64,000 bases of DNA. It comes from SIG78 sp045587205. Lineage in GTDB: Bacteria; Verrucomicrobiota; Lentisphaeria; Victivallales; Victivallaceae. The notes under the pieces are model-generated. The model did not search any database and had not been told where the DNA came from. It saw only the letters and a list, made by a program, of their open reading frames with translations. The position numbers were made by a program, and so were the translations under genes. Numbering within the stretch: the first letter of the stretch is position 1; each line of letters begins with the position of its first letter. Below are positions 16,958-26,796 of the stretch, piece by piece. The stretch lies in the NCBI GenBank assembly GCA_045587205.1, contig JAZNBV010000047.1:1-64000 (forward strand), in the 5' to 3' direction.

Positions 16958-19396
16958 TCAGTAAACATCACCGATACCGGCGGAGGTCGGACGCCCGCGG
17001 GAATCCGACGCAAAGTACGGCGAGCCGTCAGGCTGCAGCATACGCGCCGTTACAAAAATCAGCAGATTGGTCTTTTTGACAGTCTTTGACTTGTTCTTGA
17101 AGAAGTTGCCAAGCAGCGGAATATCGCCCAGGAACGGTACCTTGTTTTCCACTGTTACCGTGGAGTCCGTGATCATACCGCCGATAACGATGGTTTCGTT
17201 ATCGGAAATCGTCACCGTAGTATCCGTTTTGCGGTTGGAAAAGATCGGGCGGCTCATTTCCTGTTCCTGACCGCTTTCATCGGTATAAGTATAGGTTTTG
17301 AACCCGACCAATGCCTTTACCAACGGCTGAAGACGCATCGTGATCAGACGCTTCTCCTTATCTACATTGGGCGTTACATCAAAGGTGATACCGGTTGTCT
17401 GCATTTCAAATTCCGGCCACAGCGGCACAATACTGTAAGTGCCGATACCGCCTTCAGAGGTGTCGGAACTGCTGTCACCTTCTTCGTAATCCCACGCATA
17501 GTAGCGTTCGCTGGTGATGCTGATTGAGGCTTTTTTGCCCGGAACGGTCAGCACTTTCGGCGAGGAAAGCACGTCTTTACTGTTCATCTGGTTGATGGCA
17601 TTGATCACCAGATTATAATTGTAACTGTTTTCAGTGCGCGAGAATGTAAAAGTATTTTTTCCTGTACCACCGAGCACATCATCATTCTTGTCAAATTGCA
17701 ATCTGCCGTTGGTCTGACCCTGATCGCCGTAGGGGCGGGCAAGCGACTGGATAAAGCCCAATTCCTTGAGGTCATCCTGTTCGATTTCCACAAATTTGAC
17801 CTGCACCTGTACCATAACCGGCGGCTCAAGATTGCTCAAGCCAACCAGTGCTTCTCCGATACGGGTGAGGTTTTCCGGCGTATTGAGTACGATCAATGAA
17901 CGGAACTTGGGATCATAAAGCACCTTGGAGCCGCTGGGGAACTTGATATTTTCATCCAGCGCTTCCAAATCTTTTATCAGCTGTGCCTGATCGGAATTGC
18001 CGCCGACTTCCTGCAGCATACTGTCGTCAAACGGGAAGATCTTGATCTGCATATCATCCAGCGGTGCATCGCGCGGAGCCAGCACCACGGCGTGTTTTTC
18101 GATCTTGTACTTCATATTGGTAGTCTGGGCGAGAGTTTCAATGATTTCCAGCAGGGTCTTGTTGACCAGGTCCATATTCACCTGCGGATAACGGGCACTG
18201 TCATTGTCCTCTTTCTTGGTGGTGGTATCGGCATTTTCATCACCGAAATCATCGCCGTCGCCGAAATCATCCTGATTGTTATTGTCGTTATTGCCTTCCG
18301 CCAATTTTTCCGCTACGGATTCTTCGCCGGCTGCGGGCGCTGCTCCAGCAGCTGCATTCTGCTCATCTTCTTTCTGCGGATAGTACAAAAAGATATTCAC
18401 ACCCACACCTTCCGGGTCGTGCAGTTTGCTGCGCAAGCGCAAAAAGTTCAATGCATCCGGCAGCGGTGTACCCGAACGGGTGGCATCGCCACTGAACGAT
18501 ACGCGCGGAATCACAATGTTTTTCAACTTTTTGCGGATCGCTTCGGTACCATCCGCCACTGCACCGGCACTATCCTTTTTGATTGTGGTTCCGTCGGTGA
18601 TATCCTGGAAGATCTTTACATCTTCGTGTTTATTGATCGGCAATACGCTTTCCCACGCCGCTTCGGTTATAGCCTCTTTGTGAGTAATACGGCGGCGGTT
18701 CTGGGCTGCCTTTCTAATCTGCAGGTCGGCTGCACGGGCACCCTGAATGGCTTCAGGAGAGAGTTTATCGAGCAGCAACACTTCCTGATAGCGCTTGCGT
18801 GCCTGTTCGTACTGACCGGTGTAATAAAGAATTTTTGCCTGTTTGAGCAAGACAGAAATCTTGTAATTGCGTTCATCTTTATCCGGTATCACCTGATCTT
18901 CGGAAAGACGGTTGCGGCGCTGGGCGGCAACGCGCATTTTTTCATAAATGGCAATGCGCTGATTCATTTCCTCTGCCGATGCCGGATAGATGGTAATGGC
19001 TTCTTTGCACAGGGCAATAGCATTTTCCAAACCGTTGGCGTTGGATTCTTCGTGGGCTTTGAGCGCGGTTTCCTGCGCCAGATAGTAGTAACACCTGGCG
19101 ATCATTTCACGGGTCTTACCGGCCTTTTCGCGGAAATGTTCGCTGTTTTCCTTGAGCGAGTCAAATATATACGCCGCTTGTGCATACTGGCGTGCGGCAT
19201 CTTTGTAACTGCCTGCCATAAAAAGGTCGTTGCCCTGACTGATAAATGAATTGGCAGTAGCTTCCTGTTTCTGCTTATCCACGCTGAAAGCATCCAATGT
19301 GGTATTGACGCTTTTCTGCAACGCATCTTCCCCCATCAGCACGCCCGATGAACATACCGCTGCAAGCAACAGGGTTTTTACATATTTAATATTCAT
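16958..19396 (-). CDS. Secretin (GspD/PilQ family), second of two tandem paralogues
   Basis: An outer-membrane secretin that would form the exit ring of a type IV pilus or type II-like machine. From ATG 19396 (AAAGGAG ten bases upstream) the protein is 812 aa. It has a signal peptide (KTLLLAAVCSSGVLMG), a TPR-like helical region up to about 220, an acidic Asp/Asn-rich linker near 370-400, N-domains, and the secretin core ending in VPFLGDIPLLGNFF and TNLLIFVTARM. The segment VQVQVKFVEIEQDDLKELGF marks the secretin entry strand. It starts 26 bases after its paralogue and shares its domain order, so the pair arose by tandem duplication. A TTG 30 bases upstream is less likely to be the start. Confidence 0.9.
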   Translation of the reverse strand: MNIKYVKTLLLAAVCSSGVLMGEDALQKSVNTTLDAFSVDKQKQEATANSFISQGNDLFMAGSYKDAARQYAQAAYIFDSLKENSEHFREKAGKTREMIARCYYYLAQETALKAHEESNANGLENAIALCKEAITIYPASAEEMNQRIAIYEKMRVAAQRRNRLSEDQVIPDKDERNYKISVLLKQAKILYYTGQYEQARKRYQEVLLLDKLSPEAIQGARAADLQIRKAAQNRRRITHKEAITEAAWESVLPINKHEDVKIFQDITDGTTIKKDSAGAVADGTEAIRKKLKNIVIPRVSFSGDATRSGTPLPDALNFLRLRSKLHDPEGVGVNIFLYYPQKEDEQNAAAGAAPAAGEESVAEKLAEGNNDNNNQDDFGDGDDFGDENADTTTKKEDNDSARYPQVNMDLVNKTLLEIIETLAQTTNMKYKIEKHAVVLAPRDAPLDDMQIKIFPFDDSMLQEVGGNSDQAQLIKDLEALDENIKFPSGSKVLYDPKFRSLIVLNTPENLTRIGEALVGLSNLEPPVMVQVQVKFVEIEQDDLKELGFIQSLARPYGDQGQTNGRLQFDKNDDVLGGTGKNTFTFSRTENSYNYNLVINAINQMNSKDVLSSPKVLTVPGKKASISITSERYYAWDYEEGDSSSDTSEGGIGTYSIVPLWPEFEMQTTGITFDVTPNVDKEKRLITMRLQPLVKALVGFKTYTYTDESGQEQEMSRPIFSNRKTDTTVTISDNETIVIGGMITDSTVTVENKVPFLGDIPLLGNFFKNKSKTVKKTNLLIFVTARMLQPDGSPYFASDSRGRPTSAGIGDVY

Positions 19397-19422
19397 ATCA
19401 ATGAAACTCCTTTGCTGTATTC

Positions 19423-21864
19423 TCAACGGTTGAAGTCAACCAGACCGTGGTTGCGTAAATTCTGCGGTTTCCAGGGCGCTCCCTGCGAATTGACCAGACG
19501 CGCTGTAATGAAAATCAGCAACGTGTGGTTGACGGACTTTTTCTGCTGATCGCGGAACAGATTGCCGATCAACGGTATATCGCCCAACAGCGGCCAACGG
19601 TCATCACGGTTGGATGCTTCGTTGTCAGAAACCCCGCCGATCAGGACGGTTTCACCGTCAAAAAGCGTTATATTGGTATTGATTTCACGCACGGCAAATT
19701 CCGGCATCTTCAAGTCAAACACCTGACGGCTCAAAGGAGTCTTTTCGCCGCGTTCGTTAATAATACCGCTTTCATAAACCATCGGATTGCTGTGTTCGGC
19801 AACCAATGCTTCAAACTTGGGATGCACATTATTGAGCGTAATGGTACGGTTGTTGGTATCCACTGCCGGAGTAACTTCGAATGTCACCCCCAGTTTGCGG
19901 GCCTCATCCCAATCCGGCTGGGTGGTGGTCATCTTGGTACTCATACCATCAGTTTCGATTTCCGGTTCTTCCCATTCAGTAATGAAATAGGTCTCGTTGA
20001 AAACTTCGATTTTAGCCGGAGATTTCGGACCGCTGATCGAAAGGATTTTCGGCGAAGAAAGCACTTCGGTCATTTCGTTCTGCGCTACGGCATTGATCGA
20101 AAGACTCAAATCCACATTCAAATCAGAGCCGAAGATCTTTTCGCCGAAGTTCGGGAAAATCTTCAGGTTATTGAGCACGCGGAACATATTTTCCCCATCA
20201 CCGTGACGGGTGGGATCGGTTGTGCCGAGCGACCATCTGTTGCCGGCAGTGCGTTCTGCCGAGAAAGTCCATTCAAAACCCAATTCGTTCAAATTGGTAT
20301 CGGTAAGTTCGATCATCTTGGCTTCCACCAGAATCATCGGCTGTTCCAGCGCATTGAGCTGGCGCAGCAGGAAATCCATCCGGCGGAGATTTTCCGGCGT
20401 ATTGCGTACTGCCAGAACCTGGGCGCGCGGACGGTAAACAATATTGGCTCCGTTGTCAAAAGTTATCCAGCGCTCGCTGAAATATGATTTCAGAGCTGCC
20501 GAGATACGCTGACTGTCGGAATTGCCGCCGGCGGCGGGAGTTTCCGTTGTTGCGGCGGCTTCATCTCCGCCCAGCACCGGTACTGTCTCATCTTCCGGAG
20601 CGCCGTCGCCGCCGCCGCCGCCACCTTCGTTGGTGACAAATTCAGCCGGGGCCTGGCTCGGAATAGCGGTTTCAATGATTTCGGCAATAATATCGCCGCG
20701 CACCGGGAAATATTCCGTTGACATATTGTCCACATCCCCGAAAATCACGCGGTTATTGTTCAAACTGTAGGGCAGGCCCGATGCCATACTGAAATAACGG
20801 ATGATGTCCAGCAGCGGCATCTTGCCGAGTTCAAAGGAGATCTTGCGTGCCTTTTCAGCCGGCGAGAGGTTGTCAATGATCGTTACGCCCTCTTTCTTGG
20901 GGTCATAAGCGCGGCTCTTTTCGTTCAAATAGCTGATAACCTGTTTAACGGTTGCAGTCTTGAGCGGAACCGACGGGAAAACGATTCGTTCCAATGTGTT
21001 GTAAAGGTCAACATTACTCTGGGTGCGTTCTTTGCCGATCTGCTGACGCGCAGATTCAGATGCCACCTTGCGAACCGGTCCGACCCATTCCCAGAACGCA
21101 CGGGCATTGGTGAGATCGCGGCTTTCGCCGGCGCGGTCAAGCCCCACACGGTAAAGGCGGTCGTAAATGCCGGCAAGCAGCTGCACGGCTTCCACATTAA
21201 ACGGATCCAGCAGCAATATGCGTTCCAGATGAGTTCCGGCGGTTTCATAACGCTTGTTGCGCATAAATAATTTGGCTTCGCGCATAAGTATATCGATCTG
21301 CTTGTTGCGCGATTCCAGATCCGGAGTTACCCGCGAAGGAGCGACATCCTGACGGTATTGGCCGGCATCTGCAGCTTTCTGGCACTCGGTGACAAAACTG
21401 GCTATGTATTCGCGCGACGGGGTCAGCAGCTGGGCTTCCTGTGCTTTGGCAATAGCTTCTTTGTACTGCTTCCGGCTGGCAAACTTACGCGCTTCCTTCA
21501 TAAGATCACTGCTCCAGACACCTTTGATCCGGGTGATATTATTGGCTATTTCATCGCGCTTTTTCACGGCAAGATCGCCGGAAAACTTTGCCAGTTTGGC
21601 GCTGGCTTTTTCCAAATCAGTTACCGATTGCCGGTAATCGCCGTCAGCAGCTTTGCGCAACGCGGCCCGGCGCTCATTTTCCACAGCCTCAAACTCCGCA
21701 GTTACAGCGGTATGATTATCCTGGAAAAGTTTTTCGTGTCCGTTCTCTGTTCCGCTCTTGTCTGCTGCATCAGCGCCGTTCAGCATCAACGGCAGCATCA
21801 ATGCCCCGGCCAGACCAAGCGGACTTACCCGGTGCAGCCACATTTTTTCAGTCGTTTTTCTCAT
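19423..21864 (-). CDS. Secretin (GspD/PilQ family), first of two tandem paralogues
   Basis: An 813-aa secretin with an N-terminal export signal (hydrophobic stretch about 15-33, ending GADAADK), a TPR-like region with coiled coil (about 45-300), a Gly/Pro/Ala-rich linker near 430-455, and a C-terminal secretin domain with VEAKMIELTDTNLNELGF and RWPLLGDIPLIGNLFRD. The layout resembles Amuc_1098, the secretin of the Akkermansia pilus locus, as I recall it. It lies between the zinc-ribbon protein gene and its paralogue, all on the same strand. No assembly ATPase (PilB/PilT/GspE) or platform protein is in the window. Confidence 0.9.
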   Translation of the reverse strand: MRKTTEKMWLHRVSPLGLAGALMLPLMLNGADAADKSGTENGHEKLFQDNHTAVTAEFEAVENERRAALRKAADGDYRQSVTDLEKASAKLAKFSGDLAVKKRDEIANNITRIKGVWSSDLMKEARKFASRKQYKEAIAKAQEAQLLTPSREYIASFVTECQKAADAGQYRQDVAPSRVTPDLESRNKQIDILMREAKLFMRNKRYETAGTHLERILLLDPFNVEAVQLLAGIYDRLYRVGLDRAGESRDLTNARAFWEWVGPVRKVASESARQQIGKERTQSNVDLYNTLERIVFPSVPLKTATVKQVISYLNEKSRAYDPKKEGVTIIDNLSPAEKARKISFELGKMPLLDIIRYFSMASGLPYSLNNNRVIFGDVDNMSTEYFPVRGDIIAEIIETAIPSQAPAEFVTNEGGGGGGDGAPEDETVPVLGGDEAAATTETPAAGGNSDSQRISAALKSYFSERWITFDNGANIVYRPRAQVLAVRNTPENLRRMDFLLRQLNALEQPMILVEAKMIELTDTNLNELGFEWTFSAERTAGNRWSLGTTDPTRHGDGENMFRVLNNLKIFPNFGEKIFGSDLNVDLSLSINAVAQNEMTEVLSSPKILSISGPKSPAKIEVFNETYFITEWEEPEIETDGMSTKMTTTQPDWDEARKLGVTFEVTPAVDTNNRTITLNNVHPKFEALVAEHSNPMVYESGIINERGEKTPLSRQVFDLKMPEFAVREINTNITLFDGETVLIGGVSDNEASNRDDRWPLLGDIPLIGNLFRDQQKKSVNHTLLIFITARLVNSQGAPWKPQNLRNHGLVDFNR

Positions 21865-21931
21865 GCACGGATTCCCTTGTAATATGTTAACTTTTTATAA
21901 AAAATACTTTGCATAAAGATAATCACATTTT

Positions 21932-23155
21932 TCAGTTGCGCACTCTGCGGCGGCGGCGCGGCTGATTATTTACCGGCGCGGGTTCGTTATTGTTCTGTCC
22001 ATTGTTGCGGACGAACGCATTTTTCATTGCCCCAGTGCTCTTTTCCAGAATAAATTTATTGTCAGTTTCAACATTCACCAATGTAACAGTTTCTTTAACT
22101 GGATCGGTAGCCAGCACCTGTAATGTTACGCTTTTGTCATCTTCACCCTTGATGGTGATGCTGCTGTTGCGGGCAAGACGGTAACCGCGGTTGTTGCGAA
22201 CATCGCGGATAAGTACCAGATGATCGGGGGCAAAACTCTTTTTGCCCACTTCAAGTTCAATCTTGTTGGCAGGATCAAGCTGACCGTTTTTGATCGGCAC
22301 CAACGTTGCACGCGAGGCTTCTTCGGCAAGCACTACGCTGGCTTCCTGCTGGTCTTTGGTGCGGTATTCGGCATCAACGAGTTTGTATTTGACCCCGGAA
22401 ACGGTTATTTCATCACCGATAACATGCGATTCGCGGTTGCTGTTCAAAGTCAACGTTATATCCCAGTTCTTCTTGCTGTTTTTATCTGCCGGATCCGGAT
22501 TGACCTGAACCGATTCAAGCATTACCGGCAAGACTTTTTTGCGCAATGCCACCAGATAGAGGCACTTTTCCAGCGGCGGAATGCTGTTCCGGTCGGTCGG
22601 GTCGGTACGCACCATAAATTCGTAGAGGTTGGAGAAGCCGTCGCCGTCTTTGTCCGCAGATGCATCGTTGGGATCCAGCGGGTTGAAACCCATTTTGAGT
22701 TCATAGCGGTCAGGCATACCATCGCTGTCGCTGTCCAATTTAGCGATTTCGCTTTCGTAGTCCGGCGGATTGCCGGGATCAGCCAATTCAGCTCCGCAGA
22801 AATTGCATTTGCGTTTCTTGGCAAAACTCCACGGCATAATCATACTGCACTCTTTGTTTGCACAGCGCAATGCGTGCATCGGTGCAACAAGATCGGCGGT
22901 AAAACCCAGATTGTCCTTGTCTTCACGGTTATGCCACAAACTTCTTTCGCCCAACTTATACTCTTCAGAAAAAAGCGCCTTATCTGTGAAGTCCTGTTGG
23001 TTGTGAGGAGCGATCTTGATGTCCTGTGACAACTTTACCGATGTAGCAATGTTGGCGGATTCCACCATATGCAGAAGATATACCAATGCCAGAATAAATC
23101 CCAGGAGCAATGCCCCGAAGACAACCTTTTCATAATGCTGTTTCAAGATATCCAC
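21932..23155 (-). CDS. Membrane-anchored pilus-locus protein with Zn ribbon and Ca-loop repeats
   Basis: A 407-aa protein with one N-terminal membrane helix (about 11-30). After a linker it carries four cysteines, C98, C103, C117 and C120, spaced like a zinc ribbon (CANKEC ... CNFC). Two acidic calcium-type loops follow, as in thrombospondin type 3/dockerin repeats: DSDSDGMPDRYE (141-152) and DKDGDGFSNLYE (168-179). The C-terminal half looks like beta-rich PilP-like repeats and ends in an Asn/Pro/Arg-rich tail (RRRRRVRN). By position it matches Amuc_1099 of Akkermansia. It probably links the inner-membrane complex to the secretins. The function is inferred from neighbours only. Confidence 0.8.
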   Translation of the reverse strand: MDILKQHYEKVVFGALLLGFILALVYLLHMVESANIATSVKLSQDIKIAPHNQQDFTDKALFSEEYKLGERSLWHNREDKDNLGFTADLVAPMHALRCANKECSMIMPWSFAKKRKCNFCGAELADPGNPPDYESEIAKLDSDSDGMPDRYELKMGFNPLDPNDASADKDGDGFSNLYEFMVRTDPTDRNSIPPLEKCLYLVALRKKVLPVMLESVQVNPDPADKNSKKNWDITLTLNSNRESHVIGDEITVSGVKYKLVDAEYRTKDQQEASVVLAEEASRATLVPIKNGQLDPANKIELEVGKKSFAPDHLVLIRDVRNNRGYRLARNSSITIKGEDDKSVTLQVLATDPVKETVTLVNVETDNKFILEKSTGAMKNAFVRNNGQNNNEPAPVNNQPRRRRRVRN

Positions 23156-23172
23156 AACGTCACCACACTTTT

Positions 23173-24783
23173 TTATTTCAATATATTTGCGTTGTAAACT
23201 ACATAATTCAATACAATCGATACCGCACAGAGATCACTGCGCCCTGCCACACATTCAGGATAATTGCCGGTTTCCTTGAAGTAAGTCGGCTGCGCTATGA
23301 TCTTGGCCTGCTGCTGATCGCCGTTATCCATATTTTCGGGGGTGTTTTCAGCTTTTACCGCCAGTTTGGCAGCCTCTTCGCCCTTGTCGCCGAGAATCCC
23401 CTGCGCCACGTCAATAATATCCTGCACCTGATCTTCCTGCTTTTTCAATGTCACGCGGCTCACTACATACATACGGTTGTCTTTGTATGCATTGGCAAAA
23501 TTATTCAGCAGGGCGCGGATCTTGGCCATACTGCCGACTACTGAAATAGTGTAAGTGTAGTAATTGCATCCGCCGGATTCTCTGCCCTGCAGATTGATGT
23601 AGGAAAATTCTTCCAGCGAATTGATCTTGACCGCCGCCAACCGTTTAGCTATGTCGCCGACGATCTCCCAATGGCGGATGATATCTGCGGCGCTGGCGTT
23701 CTGCGGAGCCCCGCTGTTTGCATTGTTTGCGGTAACAGTTTGCTGTTTATCGCGTTTTTCAGTTATGTCACGGAAGTTTTTGTTGGTCTTGAGCGCGGGA
23801 ATCATTCCGGCAGTAAAATAGACCCCCATCATCGATATATCATTGGCTTCGGTAAGCAGATCGACCACTTTGCCCTGCATTTCGCGCGCAAAGGCATCCA
23901 GACGCGCCTGCGACTGACCCATATTACGCTCCAGACCCAAACTGGCAAGGAAGACTTCTTCGCGGTTACGGTCATCGATCTTTTCCATTGTGGTCTTCTG
24001 TGCTTCAGTTACAAATACTTCCAGCGCTTCATCCCACGCATCCATACTCCAATATTTCGGTTCGTCATCGCGCAGTGCGCCGCCACGGGCGCGGAAACGG
24101 CGGTAGGTCTGTTCGCGCGGACCCTGCGAGGCCTTTTCGCTTTCCCAGAACTGGCGGAATTTTTCCTGCAGCAGACTAACCGAAAGACTCTGCATATTTT
24201 CAATCTGGTATTTTGCCAGCCGGGCGTATGCCGCTGCCTTGCTGCGGGCTGCGGTCAATTCGCTCTGTGCGCCGGGTTTACCGGTCAACTCTTTGACTTT
24301 TGCTTCAGCGGCTTTACTTTCTTCATCAAATTCGGAACGTTCATCAGAGAGATATTTCCGGATGAACTTCGGAATTTCGGCTGCAACAGCTCTGTCGCTG
24401 TGGCTCTTTTCGAGCATCTTGCGGAATTCATCGTTTACTTCGCAGAGGTCGTCATAAAGATTGGTAAGAGTGGCTTCGTTGAGTTTGGCTACAAAACTTT
24501 CCAGCGCCGGATGCAGTGTCTGACCGAAATATTTTTTCATTGATTCATACGCAGCTGTATAGCCGTCAATATCCTGCTGCAGACGCGTGATATTTTCCCG
24601 GATTGCAGCGGGGCGCTGTCTTTCGAGAGCTTTCTTGCGCTCAATCATCTTTTCGGTTGCCATACTGTACTTGATCATTTCAATGTACTGAAGTCCGGAA
24701 AGTATCAGCAATATCACAATGCCCAGCGCTGAAAATGCCATCACGCCGGTCAGAAAGAGGTTCTTTTTGATAAAACGGTTCAT
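23173..24783 (-). CDS. PilO/Amuc_1100-like pilus-locus membrane protein
   Basis: A 536-aa protein with one N-terminal membrane helix (about 11-31), a long coiled-coil and helical region (35-330), and a C-terminal alpha/beta domain (about 400-480: YYTYTISVVGSMAKIRALLNN, then MYVVSRVTLKK). This build, a membrane anchor plus coiled coil plus ferredoxin-like end, is that of PilN/PilO and of Amuc_1100, and it sits at the same place, between PilM and the Amuc_1099-like gene. It is longer than Amuc_1100 (317 aa), mainly in the helical part. The similarity is in architecture and short motifs. A profile search would be needed to prove homology. Confidence 0.75.
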   Translation of the reverse strand: MNRFIKKNLFLTGVMAFSALGIVILLILSGLQYIEMIKYSMATEKMIERKKALERQRPAAIRENITRLQQDIDGYTAAYESMKKYFGQTLHPALESFVAKLNEATLTNLYDDLCEVNDEFRKMLEKSHSDRAVAAEIPKFIRKYLSDERSEFDEESKAAEAKVKELTGKPGAQSELTAARSKAAAYARLAKYQIENMQSLSVSLLQEKFRQFWESEKASQGPREQTYRRFRARGGALRDDEPKYWSMDAWDEALEVFVTEAQKTTMEKIDDRNREEVFLASLGLERNMGQSQARLDAFAREMQGKVVDLLTEANDISMMGVYFTAGMIPALKTNKNFRDITEKRDKQQTVTANNANSGAPQNASAADIIRHWEIVGDIAKRLAAVKINSLEEFSYINLQGRESGGCNYYTYTISVVGSMAKIRALLNNFANAYKDNRMYVVSRVTLKKQEDQVQDIIDVAQGILGDKGEEAAKLAVKAENTPENMDNGDQQQAKIIAQPTYFKETGNYPECVAGRSDLCAVSIVLNYVVYNANILK

Positions 24784-24801
24784 AATATAATCACACCCCT
24801 G

Positions 24802-26637
24802 TTATTGCTTGATCGGATTCTTGAGTTTCAGATAAATAACAAAACTTGTCACATTGTTTTTACCGGCGTTCACTGTCAAGCGCGGATTTTTGAAATTCGC
24901 TGCTTCTTCCATATTGAAGAACTTGGACTGCTTGAGTTTTTCGCGGAAATAGTCTTCCACACCGCGCGGATCATCAATATTCATCACCAGCGAGTGACCT
25001 TTGAGGCGGATCCACTGGATCTCTTCCGCCGGCGCCGCCGGAGTATCCATCATTTCTTCGCTCATTCCGGGATCCATTCCCGGATCCATTCCCGGATCCA
25101 CATTATTCATCCGGTTTGCGGATTGTTCATCTGTTACAAATTCTTTGATCCCCTCTATTTCCGTAAACCACATATTCGACGGTGTGTGTTCCTGGAGATC
25201 GTTCAGCAGATCCGCCCAAGTTGTACGGTTGATAACTACATTATTCAGCGATTCATAATGACCTCTGGCTGTACCGAGCAGCTGATTCTGCTTTCTCACA
25301 CTTTTGGCGATTTCTTCAGCGCCGCTGAGCTGTGAACTTGCCATTTCTTCCAGACGCTGGTCGTAGAAGGTTCTGGCGCTTACCCCGCCGTAGAATACCA
25401 GCAGACAGAGCAGCGCGCAGATCGCACTGGCATAGAAGTAAGGTTTCTTCTTTTCCAAATCACTGGCAAAGCGTATGACTCTGGGGGTCAACGCAATTTC
25501 CACCGGACAGGTACGCAGCTGACGCACCCCCAGACCGATCAGGGTCGGGAAGATATGGGCGACACTCTGCAATGCCTGCTTGTCAACTGTTTCGCTGATA
25601 TTGATTATCGGAAACGCGTTGAGGAATGTTACATCCAGCTGCAGTTTTTCATTGAGAAAATGCGGTACATAGGGAATAATCGAACTGCCGCCTGATATGT
25701 GCAGCGACTGCGGACGGTTGCCGCCGAACATCGAACGCCAGGCGTTGATCGAACGGTTGACTTCCCCGTGCAGGCGTATCATTACATTACGGGCGATCTT
25801 GGAAATGGTTGCCGCTACCTCGCTGTCCGAATCTTCGTATGCTCCGCCCAGCGCCACAAAACCGTGTTTGCGCTTCATTTCTTCGGCATCGGCATAACTT
25901 ATGGAAAACTCTTTGGCGATCTGCTGGGTGATCGTATGACCGCCGATGGGAATGGCTCGCATAAAGACCCGCGCACCGTCCACAATGATCAGATTGGAGC
26001 CGCGGCCGCCGATGTCAAGGATCATATCACAGGATTTTTCGCCCATCATATTTGCGCGTGCCGCGTTGTAGATGGCTGTCGGTGATACTTCCACAGAAAG
26101 CACTTCGTAATCAGCATCCAGCAGCGTGGTGCATATTGCATTGGTAAGGTCTTCTTTGATCGCAACAAAAAGTGCTTCAAGTTCTTCAACTGTTTCGGTG
26201 GTTTTTCCGGCAGACTCTTCATCCTCTCCGGCAGCTTCATTTTCAACTTCAAAAGTTCTGGTGTATTTTATGAGCTGATAATCCCAGAGCACCTCATCCA
26301 GCGGGTACGGTACGGTCAATTTTGCTTCGCTCTGCACAACCTGTGCTGCACGGGATTTGCTGCCCATAAGCGGCGGCAGTTTGCTCAAGCGCTGAAATGC
26401 GTGCAGACTGCTGATTGCCACGCGTACATTGCGGGCAACAAATGCATTCTCGTTTATCGCCTGATGGAAAGTTTCAGCAAATGCCGCGGCAAAATCCTCT
26501 TCTGCCAGCTCATAATCCATCTCTTTGACCGCAAAATTGGTCAGCGTGATCGTGTCACCATCCGCACCGACCATAAACTCAGCCATCTTCAGGCTGGTTC
26601 CGCCGATGTCTATTGTAAGAATCATATCGTCTATCAT
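24802..26637 (-). CDS. pilM: PilM-like actin-fold ATPase fused to a PilN-like membrane domain
   Basis: The N-terminal part (to about residue 375) is a PilM/FtsA-type ATPase: ILTIDIGGTSLKMAEF (phosphate 1), DMILDIGGRGSNLIIVDG (phosphate 2) and SLHISGGSSIIPYVPHFLNE (adenosine). A membrane helix follows (about 400-421), then coiled coil and a PilN-like domain ending at the stop. In most bacteria PilM and PilN are separate proteins. The chosen start is ATG 26637 (GGGAAG 15 bases upstream). ATG 26625 and an upstream TTG (26709) are alternatives. A 3 x 12-bp repeat encodes Asp-Pro-Gly-Met units in the periplasmic part. First gene of the five-gene locus. Confidence 0.85.
   Translation of the reverse strand: MIDDMILTIDIGGTSLKMAEFMVGADGDTITLTNFAVKEMDYELAEEDFAAAFAETFHQAINENAFVARNVRVAISSLHAFQRLSKLPPLMGSKSRAAQVVQSEAKLTVPYPLDEVLWDYQLIKYTRTFEVENEAAGEDEESAGKTTETVEELEALFVAIKEDLTNAICTTLLDADYEVLSVEVSPTAIYNAARANMMGEKSCDMILDIGGRGSNLIIVDGARVFMRAIPIGGHTITQQIAKEFSISYADAEEMKRKHGFVALGGAYEDSDSEVAATISKIARNVMIRLHGEVNRSINAWRSMFGGNRPQSLHISGGSSIIPYVPHFLNEKLQLDVTFLNAFPIINISETVDKQALQSVAHIFPTLIGLGVRQLRTCPVEIALTPRVIRFASDLEKKKPYFYASAICALLCLLVFYGGVSARTFYDQRLEEMASSQLSGAEEIAKSVRKQNQLLGTARGHYESLNNVVINRTTWADLLNDLQEHTPSNMWFTEIEGIKEFVTDEQSANRMNNVDPGMDPGMDPGMSEEMMDTPAAPAEEIQWIRLKGHSLVMNIDDPRGVEDYFREKLKQSKFFNMEEAANFKNPRLTVNAGKNNVTSFVIYLKLKNPIKQ
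25064..25099 (-). repeat. Three 12-bp tandem repeats inside pilM
   Basis: Three in-frame units of ATTCC(C/G)GGATCC (plus-strand reading), the last two identical. They encode repeated Met-Asp-Pro-Gly in the periplasmic part. The repeat number could vary by slippage without breaking the frame. Confidence 0.85.
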
Positions 26638-26796
26638 ATCTACTGCGCTTTGCTTCCCTGATTCACCTTTTACTGTATCAAAGCCCACACCGTTTTGCTC
26701 AATGTGCAATCAACTGTTGAATTTATGTGCATTGAACACCTTACCGATCGTCCCCCCGCCTGCAATACTGCAAAGGTTGCAGAGGTGAACAAGGTT
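26638..26796 (-). other. Long leader upstream of the pilM start
   Basis: About 160 bases between the candidate promoter and the chosen pilM start. It holds short CTGCAA/TTGCAG inverted repeats and an in-frame TTG at 26709. I saw no riboswitch consensus and no convincing small ORF. Confidence 0.4.

Noticed and set aside
26638..26796. Possible riboswitch in the pilM leader
   Set aside because: Looked for a cyclic-di-GMP type consensus because of the pilus context; the expected tetraloop and receptor sequences are not there.
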